A DNA stretch of 64,000 nt from Voacanga thouarsii (GCA_026120185.1 JANUWF010001660.1:231001-295000), one strand, 5' to 3'. Counted from the stretch's first letter, positions 10,988 to 25,000 are shown. Program-made: numbers and translations. Notes: generated by a model not told the origin, from the sequence alone.

Positions 10988-13900
10988 TGTAACACCCTAC
11001 AACTACAGGGCCTGAATACGTACGGATGTCGCCCCGTCATAATAACAAGGGATCTTTATAACAATACAATTTAATAAATAACAAACATAGAGACTTAATA
11101 GCTCCAAAGGAAATTATATCATATACTCTGAACATTTAGTAACACAAAGTGTGGCTACAAAGTCTATTAGATCTACACCCGAATACTAATAAGGTAGAAG
11201 AGTTCAAAATACATTAACTAACTTTTTCGGGTCTTACCTCTATACAAATCCAGGTATTCACAAAATTCTGCCTAAAAAGTATGGATAAAACTTGTGTGAG
11301 ATATAATATACCTCAGTAAGTCCCGTACTGTGATGTGAGAAGTTTTAATAACATTGTAGTTGCAATGCATGATTAAAATTGTTGGAACGATGAACAGAAA
11401 TTATTATTTCTTGTTGAGAAAAATTTATAATAAAATCATTAAAATATAGCTCTTTTATTTGGGAAAAAAGACTCTCAACATCATAACATGGTGAATAATA
11501 TAAGCTTTGGGAAAAATCATTCCGTATTTTCAAAATACGTTTAATTATCTAAAATTCTGCATTGCTATCTCATTTAGAAGGAATATCATTCCAACTGATA
11601 TTGCCACACTAACCCGTACAGGATTTATAATCCTACGTCATCAATTAGTACGAATAACCCAGTGCATACACTATGATTAAACATATAATAACTATCGTCA
11701 TATATGCCTCACTGGCTCGGGTGTCCCATGCTCGTCCCTCCATTTACACTTTAGATAACGGGTGCCAGTTAAAGACGACTAAACATCAAATACTAGCACC
11801 CCGAGAAATAAGAGACCACAGTCCAGAGATGGCACCAACCGGATGGTATTCTCAAACACACGTAAGTTAGTATAGGTGTAAAGTCCCTTTGAGTACTCAG
11901 GGATCACATCATATTAAAGATTATCGCAATGTCTCAACATTTCCACAGACCAATCAATTTCAAAAAATTTCCATTCCAATGGTATGTTCTTTTCAAGATG
12001 ACTTTGAATATGAACACATAATTTAGGTCCATTCTGATATTTCAGAATATCATATTCTCATGCTATGGCTTTCACAACCTTTATGCATGAAGTGCAATCA
12101 TAAGTTTCTTAATGAAATTCATGCAGGGTTTCCAAATCATTTCATCATATGGGTATGACTTATCAAATAAAGCATGCTTAAATAGTGCATAATCATATAT
12201 GCTTCCAAATCATTCATAATAATATTTTCAATAAAATAAACTGGCAAGCTTTATAATATTTTTCTCTTAATAGAGCTTTATTGAAAACATTGCGTGGATG
12301 TGGGGACATACCTCAACTAACGCTATTACTTAGCGATTCGTTGCCCTTGAGACTTCACAAAGTCGTTATGGTATTCATGCCTATATAAAAAGAATATTTC
12401 ATCCTTCCTTAATATTTTAATCCTCTAATTAAATGCATTGTTAATAAATGCATTAACAACGAAAAGGAAATACTAATTGCCTATGAGAAATAGAATATAA
12501 TTACTTGAATTCCTCAAGAGATCTTATTCCTTTTACATATCCATTTCTTCATCCAACTCTTCGTACATTCACTAGTCTACATGCACATGCTTCAGGACTC
12601 CATTTCCTTTAGTAAGATGCTGCATTTTCCTTCCATGGTACACTTCACTTATTTTGTCATAGCTTTCAAGTCACAAGTCCGAATGATGTCAAATTAGTTC
12701 CAAAATGTCCTCAAGACATTCTTGGATGATTTTCAATTCAAGAACCACTGATTTCCCTTCTCATTTCATTCATTTTTGTTTACAACATCTCAGCTTTCCA
12801 ATCTCGTCACAGTTTTGGTAGCTTGTGGTATTTTCAACATAACGTTTTATTCGCAACTCCAAATCATGTAAAATTGGTCCCAAAATGATCCTAAGGCATT
12901 TAGGTACAAGTTTCAGGTCATGGGGTTATAGAATAACAAGCCAATTTGTACAGTTCCTTTGCTCTTCAAGGCTGCTCGGGATTTCCTTCAAAGCAGAATT
13001 TTTTTGTTTTGTTTATCCCTTCACACCATGTATTCTACTTTAATCCTAACAACTATATAACACTTAAACCATCTAAAATTTCATCACAAGAGCCTTAGTT
13101 CTCTGATTTTCAGAAATAAATCACTCAGCAAATTAATCCTTTCTCAACCCAAAATCAATAATTATAAACAATAACAACAACAACAATAATTCATCATCTT
13201 TCAACTATTAAATCCATTTCATTTCAATTCCATCTTCTCCTTTTACAGCCATGAACAACCCCCCAAACTACCATCAAAACACATTCATATACCATATAAA
13301 ACATATTATTTAGCTTCTCTAATCAGCCGGTATACACCACACACAAAACATCCCAAGAACATAGCTAATTTCCGAGTAATTTTCCTTAATTCTCATGAAT
13401 TTCCCAACAAAATTAATACCATAATAATCCTTGCGATGAAATCTACAACTTTAATTCAAGAAGTAGAATGCTTTACCTTGTTTATTGAATTCCTTAGGTT
13501 TGAAAAGCTCCTAGTTCTTTTTCTCCTCCTTTGAAATTGTCTTTTTCTCTCATTTTTCCTTTTTATCCCTATTTTCTCTAGCAATTTCTTATTTTTCCTT
13601 TCTTTTTCATTCCTTCTTCCTTCTTATTCTTGCTGCCCATTTTTCTTTAGCTGAATACCAGCTTCCACCGCCATTCTTTTGGTCTAAATTGTGACCAAAA
13701 TTGGTCACAAGGTCAACCATTGTGGGCTATCCATTTAAAGCTAATTTTCTATTGGTTGATTTAATTTTAAATGACAATTTCTTAAACTTATTCATTAAGT
13801 TTTTACAATTTAATAATCTCATAAATATTTCACTCCTCCAATAATATTTTGACACTTGTTTCCATCCATGAATCATATCCGGCCGCTTGTTTCAATGTCA

Positions 13901-14354
13901 ACCGCACTTTAGAATTTTTCTCATAAAATAACTATAATTTTAGTTTGTATTGGGAAAATATTTTGTTCCACCAATGAAATTTATAAATTTTACTAAATTC
14001 AATAGTGGGAATCAAAATTCTCAATTCTTCCTCAATCCTTCCCAATTTGCAGTCAAAAATTTTATTGCGGTCAAAATTACGATAATACCTCTTACAGCTC
14101 AAATTATTTCAAAATATTCGTCTCATCATACTATCAACTTTTATTCTGGGCTTATACCCAAATTCTTAGCGCAATCTGAAGATTTAGGGTACAGGTAGAA
14201 CAATCTTAAAATTCTAATTGTGTCCCTGAATATTTTTATCGCACTAAAATGTTCAGTTCATTAAACTGATTATTTCTTGTTCTAAGCCTTCATACGAATA
14301 CTCATTCTATATAAAGTAGTCACCAGTCAAAGTGCACAAGGGAAGGATGTTACA
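10988..14354 (-). repeat. Gy2 3' LTR
   Basis: On the minus strand it opens TGTAACATCC (14354) and closes GTAGGGTGTTACA (10988), with the extended inverted termini typical of this gypsy group. It matches the 5' LTR at 22071-25480 throughout. Adjacent on the internal side is the PPT. Open frames inside it have no recognisable product. Confidence 0.85.
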
Positions 14355-14371
14355 ATCTCCCCTCCTTTAAG
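14355..14371 (-). other. Gy2 polypurine tract
   Basis: Minus strand CTTAAAGGAGGGGAGAT directly precedes the 3' LTR start TGTAACATCC. This is the expected site for plus-strand DNA priming. Confidence 0.85.
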
Positions 14372-14552
14372 GAATTTCATCCTCGAAATTCGAATTTCCT
14401 TGTAGTTTTGTTGGGACTTCCAATTGATATGCTACACTTCCGATCCATTCTATGATTGGAGAAGGTCTAATATACCGAGGCATTAATTTCTTCCCAATAT
14501 AGTAGTTATTGGCATTTTCTTCCATATAAAGCTTCGAATGGGGCAATTCCAA
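14367..14552 (-). pseudogene. Gy2 pol C-terminus with internal deletions
   Basis: A 61-codon frame ends NFEDEIP, the usual last residues of this gypsy polyprotein, overlapping the PPT. Upstream it reads GKKLMPRYIRPSPIIEWIG and VAYQLEVPTKLQG, the segment after the integrase core. It starts with ELPHSKLYMEENA, resembling the PFEALYGRKC segment that normally lies some way upstream. About 70 residues between LQG and NFEDEIP, including the chromodomain-like KVLW...ATWE part, are missing. The frame is therefore a deletion derivative. Confidence 0.7.
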
Positions 14553-14900
14553 TTATCGCCTGATACCTATTATTGTATGCAAACTTTGCATATGCCAAAT
14601 TATCAATCCTCTTGGTTCCAAATCTAATGTACATACCCATAACATGTTTTCTAATGTCCTAATCACTCGTTCCATTTGTCTATCTGTTTGCATGTGTACT
14701 GCAGTGCTAAATGTTAATGTTGTCCCAAACAATTGTTGTAGCTTACTCTAAGTTTTGAAAGTAAATTTCGAATCACGGTCAGATACACTAGTGAAGGGTA
14801 CTTCGTAGAATCTAATTACTTCCTACATACATATCTTGCTCAGTTTCCTCCAAAGAGTCTTGTTAATTGTTAGGGAGAAAATAGTCAATTTAATCAATCC
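14553..14900 (-). pseudogene. Gy2 integrase core remnant
   Basis: Minus-strand reading gives GTTLTFSTAVHMQTDRQMER then VIRTLENMLWVCTLD and FAYNNR near 14560-14760, matching the Ty3/gypsy integrase core around its catalytic Glu (HPQTDGQTER..TLEDMLRAC). Gly after the second Asp of the motif is replaced by Arg. Integrase joins cDNA ends to the target. The frame is interrupted. Confidence 0.75.
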
Positions 14901-15991
14901 ACTATAATGCAAATGGTATCTCTAAATCATACTATCAAAGTAACCCCGTTATGAAATCTAAGGAAATTTCATCCCACTTCTATGATAGTATGACAATAGT
15001 TGTAATAACGTTCCAGATTGTTGCTGATCATCTTTTACTTGTTGATATGTGAAGCATTAAGCTATAAATTAAGAGATGTCATGTCAATCCACCAGTAATT
15101 CAATTTTAAGTCACAATACATCTTAACCGTCTCCAGATGGATTGTATACTTACTTCGAGGTGCCTCGCTAAAATTCCTTGTTCCCTAGCGACTGGCCTTA
15201 GAATCCAACACTAGCCTCGAAGGATTCTGACCTCATTTACTTGGGATTTTCTTCGTTCTCCTTAATTACTTCTTTTCCTTAACATCTTTTGTATTCCTTC
15301 ATGAGGTTTCAATTTTCATGAGATATACACTCTTACCCTTGTTTCTTACATCCATACTTCTTCTAATCTTTCCTTAAGGGCGTCATGGTATATCTCATAG
15401 AGTTTATCCATAAGGGGAAATGCTAAAACTTATCTTTGCTTCAATTCTGGAAAACTCCATTTGCACTTTTACATAGAGAACTTTCCTTGTACCTCTGTCA
15501 GAGTCTCAGGGAGTTTCTAATTCATCACTGTCTCAACCTTCGTAAGCTTTACTGTGATTCCTTCCTTAGATATCACATGCTTCAAAAATGCTATTTTAGT
15601 TAACCAAAACTCATATTTCGTATAAATTAGCCTCTTGCAATTCTTCCAATATTTTTTGAAGATATACTTTATATTCCTGAGGACATACAAAATACACTAA
15701 GATATTGTCTAAAAAGGAAACAACAAGGTTATCTAAATATGGTTGAAACACTCGGTGAGTCCAATCCATGAATGGAATATGGCATTGATAACACCAAATA
15801 GTATCACTGCAAACTTAATATGCCCTTATTGAGTATTAAATATGGTTTCTGGAATATCTTTTTCCTAAATCCACACTTGGTAATATTCTTACCTTAAGTC
15901 TAATTTAGAAATCATCTTACTCCTTGAAATTGATCAAATAATTCATTCCCCATAGGTAAAGTATATTTATTCTTCATTGCCACCATATTTA
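14901..15991 (-). pseudogene. Gy2 pol remnant: RNase H and RT
   Basis: Near 15610-15720 the minus strand reads FLDNILVYF then YLQKILEELQEANLY, the RT palm segment in which FIDDILVYS is usual; the second catalytic Asp is changed to Asn. Near 15900-15960 it reads NELFDQFQG and KLDLR, the segment IDDLFDQLQGA..FSKIDLRSGYH. Between 14901 and 15560 I see only scattered similarity expected of RNase H and integrase. Interrupted at 15991 by a solo LTR; RT continues at 20295. Confidence 0.7.
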
Positions 15992-18900
15992 TGTAACACC
16001 CCGCTACCTAGACCCACCAGGGCCGGGGATGTCGCCCCGTCCGAAGAATAAAGGGTCTTTATAACTAGGTCACACAAATAAAATAGCGGAATAAAAATAA
16101 TACTTTAACTTAAAATTTATTACAACACAAGAATAAATCCAAGAATACCATAAACAAATCTATAATAAAATTTATCCACTCTCATCTCCCCAAAGCTTTA
16201 CACAAAATAAATTTATCAGAAAGTCTAGCTACTCATGCCCACAGCAGGATCGAACTGAAATCATGGTAAAAATAGTGGTGAGACAGAAATCTCAATAAGT
16301 CTGTGTGTGCTTTGAGTGTCCAGTGGAAATAGTTCGTGAATGCAAAGTATAAAACCTTTATAAGAGAACACTGGCAAGCAATAAAAATTAGTCAAAATCA
16401 AGAATGGTGTTTTGGCTTTTCCAATCATACATAATCAATAAAATCAACCACTCAAAAAGATGGTCATGGGTTACCACACGTTGGGCCCCATAACCGGTCA
16501 GAATGTCGACACTTTGTGCAGACTGACAAAAGATAGGTGATCGGCGGCAAGGTACTCCTCCTTATCTATACCCAAACAACAACCAGGTGTCCATTCTGGC
16601 AAAACACAGTCACTTAACTGAAAAATAAACTGCTAGCTCGGGCCGGCACGACCTACTGGACTGACATCTTATCTGGGAAGGCCTTACCCCTCAGAGGTGG
16701 CCACCTACTAAGAGACTTACCCTAACCCTTCAAAGACTAGCCCTAGCAGTCCATCCTTATTAAGTACTCAACGACGTTTCCCACTTGGGAGAAAATGAAC
16801 AAAACACCGCTCCACATGAAAATGGCAATTAAGGGTTTCCAAAGTCTTTGTCAAAATCAGTTTTGGAAAGAGTTTTGAGTTTGAGTAAATCTGCTTATTG
16901 ATTTTCAAATAGTTTGTTTGTTTGACATAAGAAACAAGTTAATCCTCAATTGCCTTTGCAGAACTGAGTGTCCATACACTCTACATTTGGCTTGCCATAA
17001 TAAATATTTTACATCAATCGGGTTTTATGCAGTAGCTTACCTAATCCTTAGCTTGAATAAAATAAAGGTCTTCAACAGTTGTTCTAACCCTACCTGGGGT
17101 AAATATAAACCACAATCAAGCTCAAGCCAAAATCCACTTTCACAAATAAGACTAGTTCAATTTACTACTACTGTGATCCTAGTGTCCCAAGTTTTAAGGC
17201 CAAATAATAAATAAATTTGGTTTATAAGCTAAGTCTAGTTTGATATTTAAATAATTAGTGTTCTGGGAAATAGGTACTAAAAAGTTGAAGGTTTAAATCT
17301 TGCTAAGAAAAATTTAGAGTTTATTTGATGAAGAGTCCTAGGTAGTATTAGGTAAAATAATGATTTATTAATAATTTAGTTGTTAGAAAATAATTGATAA
17401 CTAAAATTAGTTGAAAATAAATTTTAATGAGTCATGCTTGAAAAATAATAAATAAATTTTAATAGGTTTTGATTAAAAGATAATAATTAAATTTTAATAA
17501 TAAATATTTTACTTATTATGATTATTTCCATAAAAGGCTTTATTTGATCATATAATACCTATATATTTTATTTCTTTCAAAACCACTATTTAATTGACTA
17601 AAATATCCTTATTATATATATAATAGTCCAAATCTACCTTCCTAGGGGTTTTCGAATTTACTAGAAAAATTATAATATTAAATATTTTATTGATGAAATA
17701 AAATTAGCTTTGGGACAACTAGATCATGATCATATTTCTATTGCTAACTACAATCATGAACATATGCATCCCTTCAATTCATCAAATCATTCAAATCATG
17801 CATAATAGCATAGATCTAAATTTATCAAGACATGATCTAACCTCTACTAGCATAAATATAATCATGGCTTCAATAATCCAACATGAATATAAATCTTATT
17901 CACCAAAGATGATATAATCTCTAGCATACTTGATCACAAATACTACCTATGACATGGAGGCATGCATTAAACCCTAAAAACACCATACAATCAACCAAGA
18001 TAATCAACTCATGCATAGATCCCATCTCCATCATAAACACACATTTATTAATACTTCAATCTCAACTCATCACAACAATACATGCTCAAGCCCTATTCAT
18101 AATCCACTTTCTACTAATATCATCCTAGAAACATGAATCTAAAATTTAAAAGGAGGGTTAAAAAGGTTTACTTGATTGGTAAATACCTTGAAGGAGTTTC
18201 GAATGGATCTCAACTTCTAGATGTCTAAATCCGTCCAAGGAAGATGAAGAAAGCATGCCCATGGTTGATGAAATCATTCGGCCAAGAGGGAGAGTGGTTC
18301 GGCCGAGAGAGAGAGAGAGAGAAAAGAGAAGGAGAGAGTCCATTAGCATGCTTATTCATATGTATATTCATTAGAGATCAAAGATTAGAGAAAATGAAGT
18401 TGTGTGAACAAACCTACCTTGAAGGTGTTCTTGAACCTTCACAAAATTTCTGGTTTTTTATCCAAAAGAGCAAGTTGGATTTTGGAGTGTGATGTTAAAA
18501 CTGGTATGGATGGACTCCTGGTAATGTATAGATGAAATCTAGAATTTTTAGAAGAAGTTTGAAGTGATTTGGAGAGGTATTAGGAGAAAGGAAGGAGTAG
18601 GTGTTATTGGTGTGCTATGTGTTCTTGAAGGTTGAAGAGAGTAGAGAGGTTTTGTTTAAGGCTGGCCGAATTTCTGAAGGGATTAGGGTTGGCCGACTGC
18701 TTGTAGGGTTTTGGTAGTTGATTTTCTGGTTTGGAAGGGAAAAGGAAAGGCTAGTTGTTGAAATCCTTAAAGAATATTTTTGGAAAGCAAATTTGGAAAC
18801 TAAATATAACAAGAATATCTTTGATTATTGGAGAGCTTTTGGGAAGCTGCCATGGCCGACTGCTTGTGCAGTCTTTCAGCTGGATGAAAGCTGGTTGAAG

Positions 18901-20294
18901 GAGGCTAAGGGTGGAAAAAAATAAGGAGTATAATGGTGAAGGAAATGTCTAGTTGTTTGAGGGATATTTTAGGGAAGGTTGCTAAATTATGGTGGCTGGA
19001 ATTTTGGTATCCAATCAAGGTATGATTGCATTAATTTTTTTTTTTGGAAATCTTTTAGGACAGCCATGATTGGATTTTTGTGCAGAAGCTTGGGGAGGAT
19101 AATAGAGTTCAGTTCATGGCTGTTTAAGGGTGGTTTGTGCAGAAGAAGGGTGGAGTTTCGGCTAGGGCTGAATTATGAAACAAGCTGGAAAAAAAATTTC
19201 TGCACAAGATTTTCGCAAGGGCTGGAATTTTTCTGGGCAGTTTTAGCTGCCATTTTCCAGCCGATTTGCAGAGGATTTGAAGGTCATTTCAGAGGTCTTT
19301 CAAGTCTAGTTTCCAGCCTTCTTTATGGAGGAAAAACGTGGCTAAAATGCTGAACAACAACTGAAAGAAAACAGCTTGGTTTCGGACCTCCAAAGCTGCA
19401 AATTTGCCCAAGGATTTTTCTGGTTTTGCACAGCCTTTGTGTAGTCCGAAAATGGCCAGAAAAATTCAGGTTTCAAGCTGATTAAAAGGGCCATTTTCTG
19501 GTAGCATTTGGGAGGGAATAATGGCTAAGAATTTTGACACCTTGAAGGCACAAGAAGCTAGAAAAATTTTAGTTCAATACATGAAAGAAAATGAACCTAG
19601 CTGGAGTGAAGTTTTAGAAAGTTCACTAGGGAAATTAATTCACTTGGAATCCTTCCCCCTCTTCCACGGTTTCGGTCCATAAGATGTCTTTTACTAAGAC
19701 ATTTTGAACCTCCAAAGCCACAGCACATTGCTGGAATTTTTCTAGAATAAAACTGGCTTAAACAAATTGAACAAACTAATGAATTGAGAAATAGGAAAAA
19801 TTAAGGATCAAAAGGAAATGAATTCCCCTTAGGAATTTTGTGTAGGGTAGGTAAAAGAGTAGGATTAGGATACTCCTATTATGCCTCTCTTAGGATAACA
19901 CCTCTACCCTATTCTAAAGCACCTAAGGCCGAAAATATCACTTCCCAAGCAAAAATAAAATTCAATCATGTTATAGCTCTAATGATGGAATTTGAACTCA
20001 AGACCTCAAGAATTAATTCCAAAGCTCTAACCACTAAACCACAACAACTCTTGTTTTTATTTTCTCCCTAAAATATTTTTCCTATTTAATCCTCAAGCTA
20101 TCTCCCAATTTTCACCTCAAGCAAAAATTACCATTTTACCCTTCTCACTCAATACTCACAATCAAGCCTTCGAGACAATAAAACAGAAATCCAAAGCACA
20201 TAAAATCATATAAAAATATATTTAAACATGCAATAAAATATAATATGCATTACAACCCCCTTACTCTAAGGTTGGTTTTAACTGGGGTTTCACA
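15992..20294 (-). mobile_element. Gypsy solo LTR (GyS) inside Gy2 RT
   Basis: 4303 bp, minus orientation, opening TGTGAAACCCCAG (20294) and closing GCGGGGTGTTACA (15992). Perfect TSD ATTTA at 15987-15991 and 20295-20299. Removing it joins RT sequence that reads IDYHGLN..VAMKNKYTLP across the site. Sequence and length place it with the Gy1/Gy4 LTR family, and it has the same tRNA-like module 246 bp from its 5' end. Several GGCCGA motifs and a poly-T tract occur at 18280-19290. The 124-codon plus-strand frame at 18979 has no recognisable domain. Confidence 0.9.
19982..20048 (-). ncRNA. tRNA-like module in GyS solo LTR
   Basis: Minus strand reads TGTGGTTTAGTGGTTAGAGC then, 26 nt on, GGTCTTGAGTTCAAATTCC. 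These resemble the A and B boxes of a tRNA. The module starts exactly 246 bp from the LTR 5' end, the same offset as in both Gy4 LTRs. A T-rich run follows within 40 bp. No closed acceptor stem is evident. Confidence 0.6.
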
Positions 20295-20560
20295 ATTTAA
20301 CCCATGATAATCTATACCCTTCGCTAATACTCCATTCTTCTTTTTCAAAAACAACACAGGTGTTCCACAAGGAGGTGTACTAGATCGCACAACCCTTATT
20401 TTAATAATTCCTGCCACTGTTCTTAAATTACTTTAACTCTGTTGGTACCATTTTATAGAGGTTCCTGCAATCGGTTCTGTAAGTAGTGCTGAATTAATAG
20501 TAATCACAACTTCTCTTAGCGCAATCCTTATAACAATTTCTGAGTCATAACTCCAGATAT
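20295..20560 (-). pseudogene. Gy2 RT N-terminal remnant
   Basis: Minus-strand reading gives SSTPPCGTPVLFLKKKNGVL near 20320-20390, the RT entry segment usually read as SPWGAPVLFVKKKDG. It joins the RT part left of the solo LTR. Stops occur on both sides. Confidence 0.75.
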
Positions 20561-21588
20561 AAGGTAATCATTCTTTCTTACTTTATTTCCCTTCCAGAAT
20601 TCCAACACATTGTTGCTTGGTTCACAAAGCTATATCAAGTTGTTTCTATAATCAATTTGGGCATGATATTGCAATAACTAATCCATGACAAGTATAGTAT
20701 CATAGTCATTTGTAAGTGCATATACGAATTTTTCATTCAGAACCATATCTTTTACCAATACATCATGCTCTAGACACTCCTTATCCCTATTCATCTGTAT
20801 CCCCTCAAGGAGTGCTAATTCCCAGTTCATAGGGATCTTCTCTATTTTTAATCCTTACCTTGGACAAAAAGATAAGCAATATGAAGAGAAGTTGGATTTA
20901 TCAGAATCTTAGCCTTCTTGCCATCAGTAAGACTTTACCTTCTACAATCACTATTGTTTGTTACCATTATAAGATCCACTTTATCCAAAACGACCACTTA
21001 TACTTTTACCGATAGTTTATTTGCTCTTGATTTGGCAGCTGAGATTAGGCCTTGATTATCCCTTATAAGTCCCAATCTCTATCTAATATAATTTCTTCTT
21101 GAATTCACTCATTTTATAGATTATTTTGATAGGGTAATTTATGGCTTTATGCTCCTCTTCTCATACTTAAATCAACGAATAACTTATTTTTCTTCAGTAG
21201 CTCTCTTTCTAGAAAATTCTTTTCTTCTGTCGACTAGGTCCTCCAAGTCTTTTAGAGTCAAAAGGTTAGAATTCCCCTTCATTTCTTTGTATAAATTCCT
21301 CCAAATCTTCTCCTTCAACTTTTAAGGTCACTTTCCAAAGGTCACCCATCATAGTACTTCTCTTGCCTAGGCACACTTAACTTTGAAGTTCTAATGGAAT
21401 ATGATGCATTAGTGCTGGTATAATTACACCCTTTTGTATTTTCCATAATATAGGGTTTCCAGTACACAAAATTTTATGCAAACACATTATACCAGTGCAC
21501 AAATCCTTAGCTCATACTATATACACAACAAACCCTCAAGCGCACAAAGTCCTCTATTCATCATCACTACTAGTCCCAAAAATTGTGG
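20561..21588 (-). pseudogene. Gy2 decayed gag and protease zone
   Basis: By position this is gag and protease of Gy2. Only weak traces are readable, such as GKKAKILINPTSLHIAYLF near 20850-20930 where the protease-RT linker is expected. No zinc knuckle or protease DSG motif could be read. Confidence 0.4.
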
Positions 21589-21828
21589 TCAAGAGTTTAG
21601 AATCTGTAAAATAGTACTCAGGTATACCCGATCCAAGGATTCTCGGACTACAATTTTTACACTGTCAGTAGAGTTTGGGTTACTTGTTGCTGCATAATTT
21701 GCAACATCACCTTCAATAGCTTCTCCAACAAAAGTGTTCAAAGATGTCATAACCATCTCTGCTATTTCTTCTTCTGACTCAGCAAAAGGGATTTTAACCA
21801 ATTTAGGTACCTCATGTTTAGATATCAT
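21589..21828 (-). pseudogene. Gy2 pre-gag ORF
   Basis: A 79-codon frame between PBS and gag. It has an acidic stretch (FAESEEEIAEMVMTSLN) near residues 15-32. Position matches the acidic ORFs of Gy1 and Gy4, but I cannot align its residues to them. Function unknown; may be chance. Confidence 0.35.
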
Positions 21829-22055
21829 ACATATCTCTATATCTGACTCCCCAAGTTTTTATACTTTCATAGACCTACAGTTGTAAACACTATTATAGGC
21901 TCTCCTTTACTATCAATTCTGTGATAGAATCTACATTAAACATCTGCTGATTTCAAAAGATCGATTTTATCCAAATCCAAAAGTTTCATATTACATAATT
22001 TAACTGGCCACTAGGCCACATCTAACCCAATAAGTTGTGGCAACGCCTAAACCTG

Positions 22056-22068
22056 GGCTCTAATACCA
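22056..22068 (-). other. Gy2 primer-binding site (tRNA-iMet type)
   Basis: Minus strand TTGGTATTAGAGCCC lies just inside the 5' LTR end. It matches TGGTATCAGAGC apart from one C-to-T change. Confidence 0.8.
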
Positions 22069-22070
22069 AC

Positions 22071-25000
22071 TATAATACCCTACAACTATAAGGCCCGAAT
22101 AGTTGTGGATATTGCCCCGTCGTAATGACAAAGGGTCTTTGTAATGGTATAATTTAATAAATAACTAAAGTAGAGACTTTATAGCTCCAAAAGAAATTAT
22201 ATTATATACTTTAAACATTTACTTACATAGACTGTGTCTACAAAGTCTCTTAGATCTAAACCCAAATACTAATAAGGTTGAAGAGTTCAAAATACATTAA
22301 TTAACTTCTTCGGGTCTTGCCTCCATACAATCCAGGGATTCACAAAAGTGTACATGAAAAGTATGGATAAAACTTGTGTGAAATATAATATATCTCAGTA
22401 AGTATCATAGTATGCTGTGAGAAGTTTTAATAACACCATAGTTGTGATGCATGATTAAAATTGTTGGACCGATAAATAGAAATCATTATTTCTTGTTGAG
22501 AAGAATTTATAAAAAAAAAAAATCGTTGAAGTATAGCTCTTTTCTTCAGGAAAATAGATTCTCAACATCATAACATAGTGAATAATATAAGCTTTGGGCT
22601 TCTAATCAAAAATCATTCCGTAATTTTAAAATACGTTTAATTTCTAAAATTCTGCATTGATATCTCATTTGGAAGGAATATCATTCCAACCGATATTGCC
22701 ACACTGGTCCGTACAAGATTTATAATCTCACGTCATTAATTAATATGAATAACCCAACGCATATACTACTATTAAACATATGATAACCATCGTCATGTAT
22801 ACCACACTGGTCTGGGTGTCCTATGCCCTTCCCTTCATTTCCACTTTGGTTAATAGGTGCTAGTTAAGGACAACTAAACATCAAATACTGGCATCCCGAG
22901 AAATAAGAGACCACAGTCCAAAGTTGGCCGCCAACTGGACGGCGTTCTCAAACCCACGTAAGTTAGTATAGGCGCAAAGTCCCTTTGGGTACTCAAGAAT
23001 CACATCACATTAGAGATTATCACAATATCTCAACATTTCCACAACCCAATCAATTTCAAAACATTTCCATTCTGAAGATATTTTCTTTCTTGAGATGACT
23101 GTGAATATGAACGCATATAATTTGGGTTTGTTCCGATATTTCAGAAAATCATATTCTCATGCTATGGCTTTCACAACCTTTATGCATGAAGTACAATCAT
23201 AAGTTTCTTAATGAAATTCATGCAGGGTTTCCAAATCAATTCATTATATCGGTATGACTTATCAAAATAAAGCATGCTTAAATAGTGCATAATCATATAT
23301 GCTTATAAATCATTCATAATAATATTTTCAAAAGAACAACTGGTATGCTTAATAATAGTTTTCTCCTAAAAAAGCTTTATTGAAAACATTGCGTGGATGT
23401 GGGGACTTACCTCAACTAATGCTATTACTTAGCAATTCGTTGCCCTTGAGACTTCACAAAGTCCTTGTGGTATTTGTGCCTATATCAAAAGAATACTTCA
23501 TCCTTCTTTAACATTTCAATCCTCTAAATTAATGCATTGTTAATAAATGCATTAACAATGAAAAGGAAATACTAATTGCCTATGAGAAATAGAATATAGT
23601 TACTTGAATTACTCAAGAGATCTTATTCCTTTTACATATCCATTTCTTCATCATTTCATTCCATATGTTTATAAAGCATTTCTTTAGCCTTATAAACTCT
23701 TCGTACATTCAATAGTCTAAATGGGAATTCTTCAAGACTCTATTTCCTTTAGTAAGATGCTGCATTTTCCTTCCATGGTATACTTCACTTATTTTGTCAT
23801 AGCTTTCAAGTCACAAGCCCGAATGATGTCAAACTAGTTCCAAAATGTCCTCAAGACATTTTCTGATGATTTCCAATTCAGGAACCATTGATTTCCCTTC
23901 TCATTTCAGTCAGTTTTGCTTACAATGTCTCAACTTTCCAATCCCGTCACAGTTTTGGCAGCTTGTGGTATTTTCAACATATCGTTTTATTCACAACTCC
24001 AAATCATGTAAAATTAGTCCCAAAATGATACTAAAACATTTTGTTACAAGTTTCAGGTCATGGGGTTACAGAAAAATGAGCCAATTTGTACAGTTTCTTT
24101 GTTCTTCAAGGCTGCTCGGGATTTCCTTCAAAGCAGAATTTTTTTGTTTTGTTTATCCCTTCACATCATGTATTCTACTTTAATCCTAACAACTGTATAA
24201 TACTTAAACCATCTTAAATTTCATCATATGAGCCCTTATTTCTTTGATTTTCAGAAATAAAGTACTCAGCAAATTAATCCTTTCTCAACCCAAAATCAAT
24301 AACTATAAACAACAACAAAAATTCATCCTCTTTCAACTATTAAATCCATTTCATTTCAATTCCATCTCCTCCTTTTACAGCCATGAACAACCCCCCAAAC
24401 TACCATCAAAACACCTTCATATACCATATAAAATATAGTATATAACTTCTCTAATCAGCCGGTATACACCACACACAAAACATCCCAAGAACATAGCCAA
24501 TTTCCAAGTAATTTTCCTTAATTCTCATGAATTTCCCAACAAAATTAATACCATAATAATCCTTGCGGTGAAATCTACAACTTTAATTCTAGAAGTAGAA
24601 TATTATACCTTGTTTTTTGAATTCCTTAGGCTTGAAAAGCTGCTAGTTCTTTTTCTCCTCCTTTGAAAATGTCTTTCTCTCTCCTTTTTCCTTTTTCTCC
24701 CTATTTTCTCTAGCTATTTCTCGTTTTTCCTTTCTTTTTCTTTTCTTCTTCCCTGTTATTCTTGCTGCCTGTTTTTCTTCAGCTGAATACCAATTTCCAC
24801 CGCCATTCTCAATTATGACCAAAATTGGTCACATGGTTAACCATTGTGGGCTATCCATTTAAAGTTAATTTTCTATTGGTTGATTTAATTTAAATAACAA
24901 ATTCTTAAGCTTATTCAATAAACTTTTGCAATTTAATAATTCCATAAATATTTCACTCCTCCAATAATATTTTGACACTTGTTTCCATCTACCAATCATA

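Noticed and set aside
18979..19353. 124-codon plus frame
   Set aside because: Antisense within the GyS solo LTR; low-complexity Trp/Phe/Arg content and no counterpart in the Gy4 LTRs.
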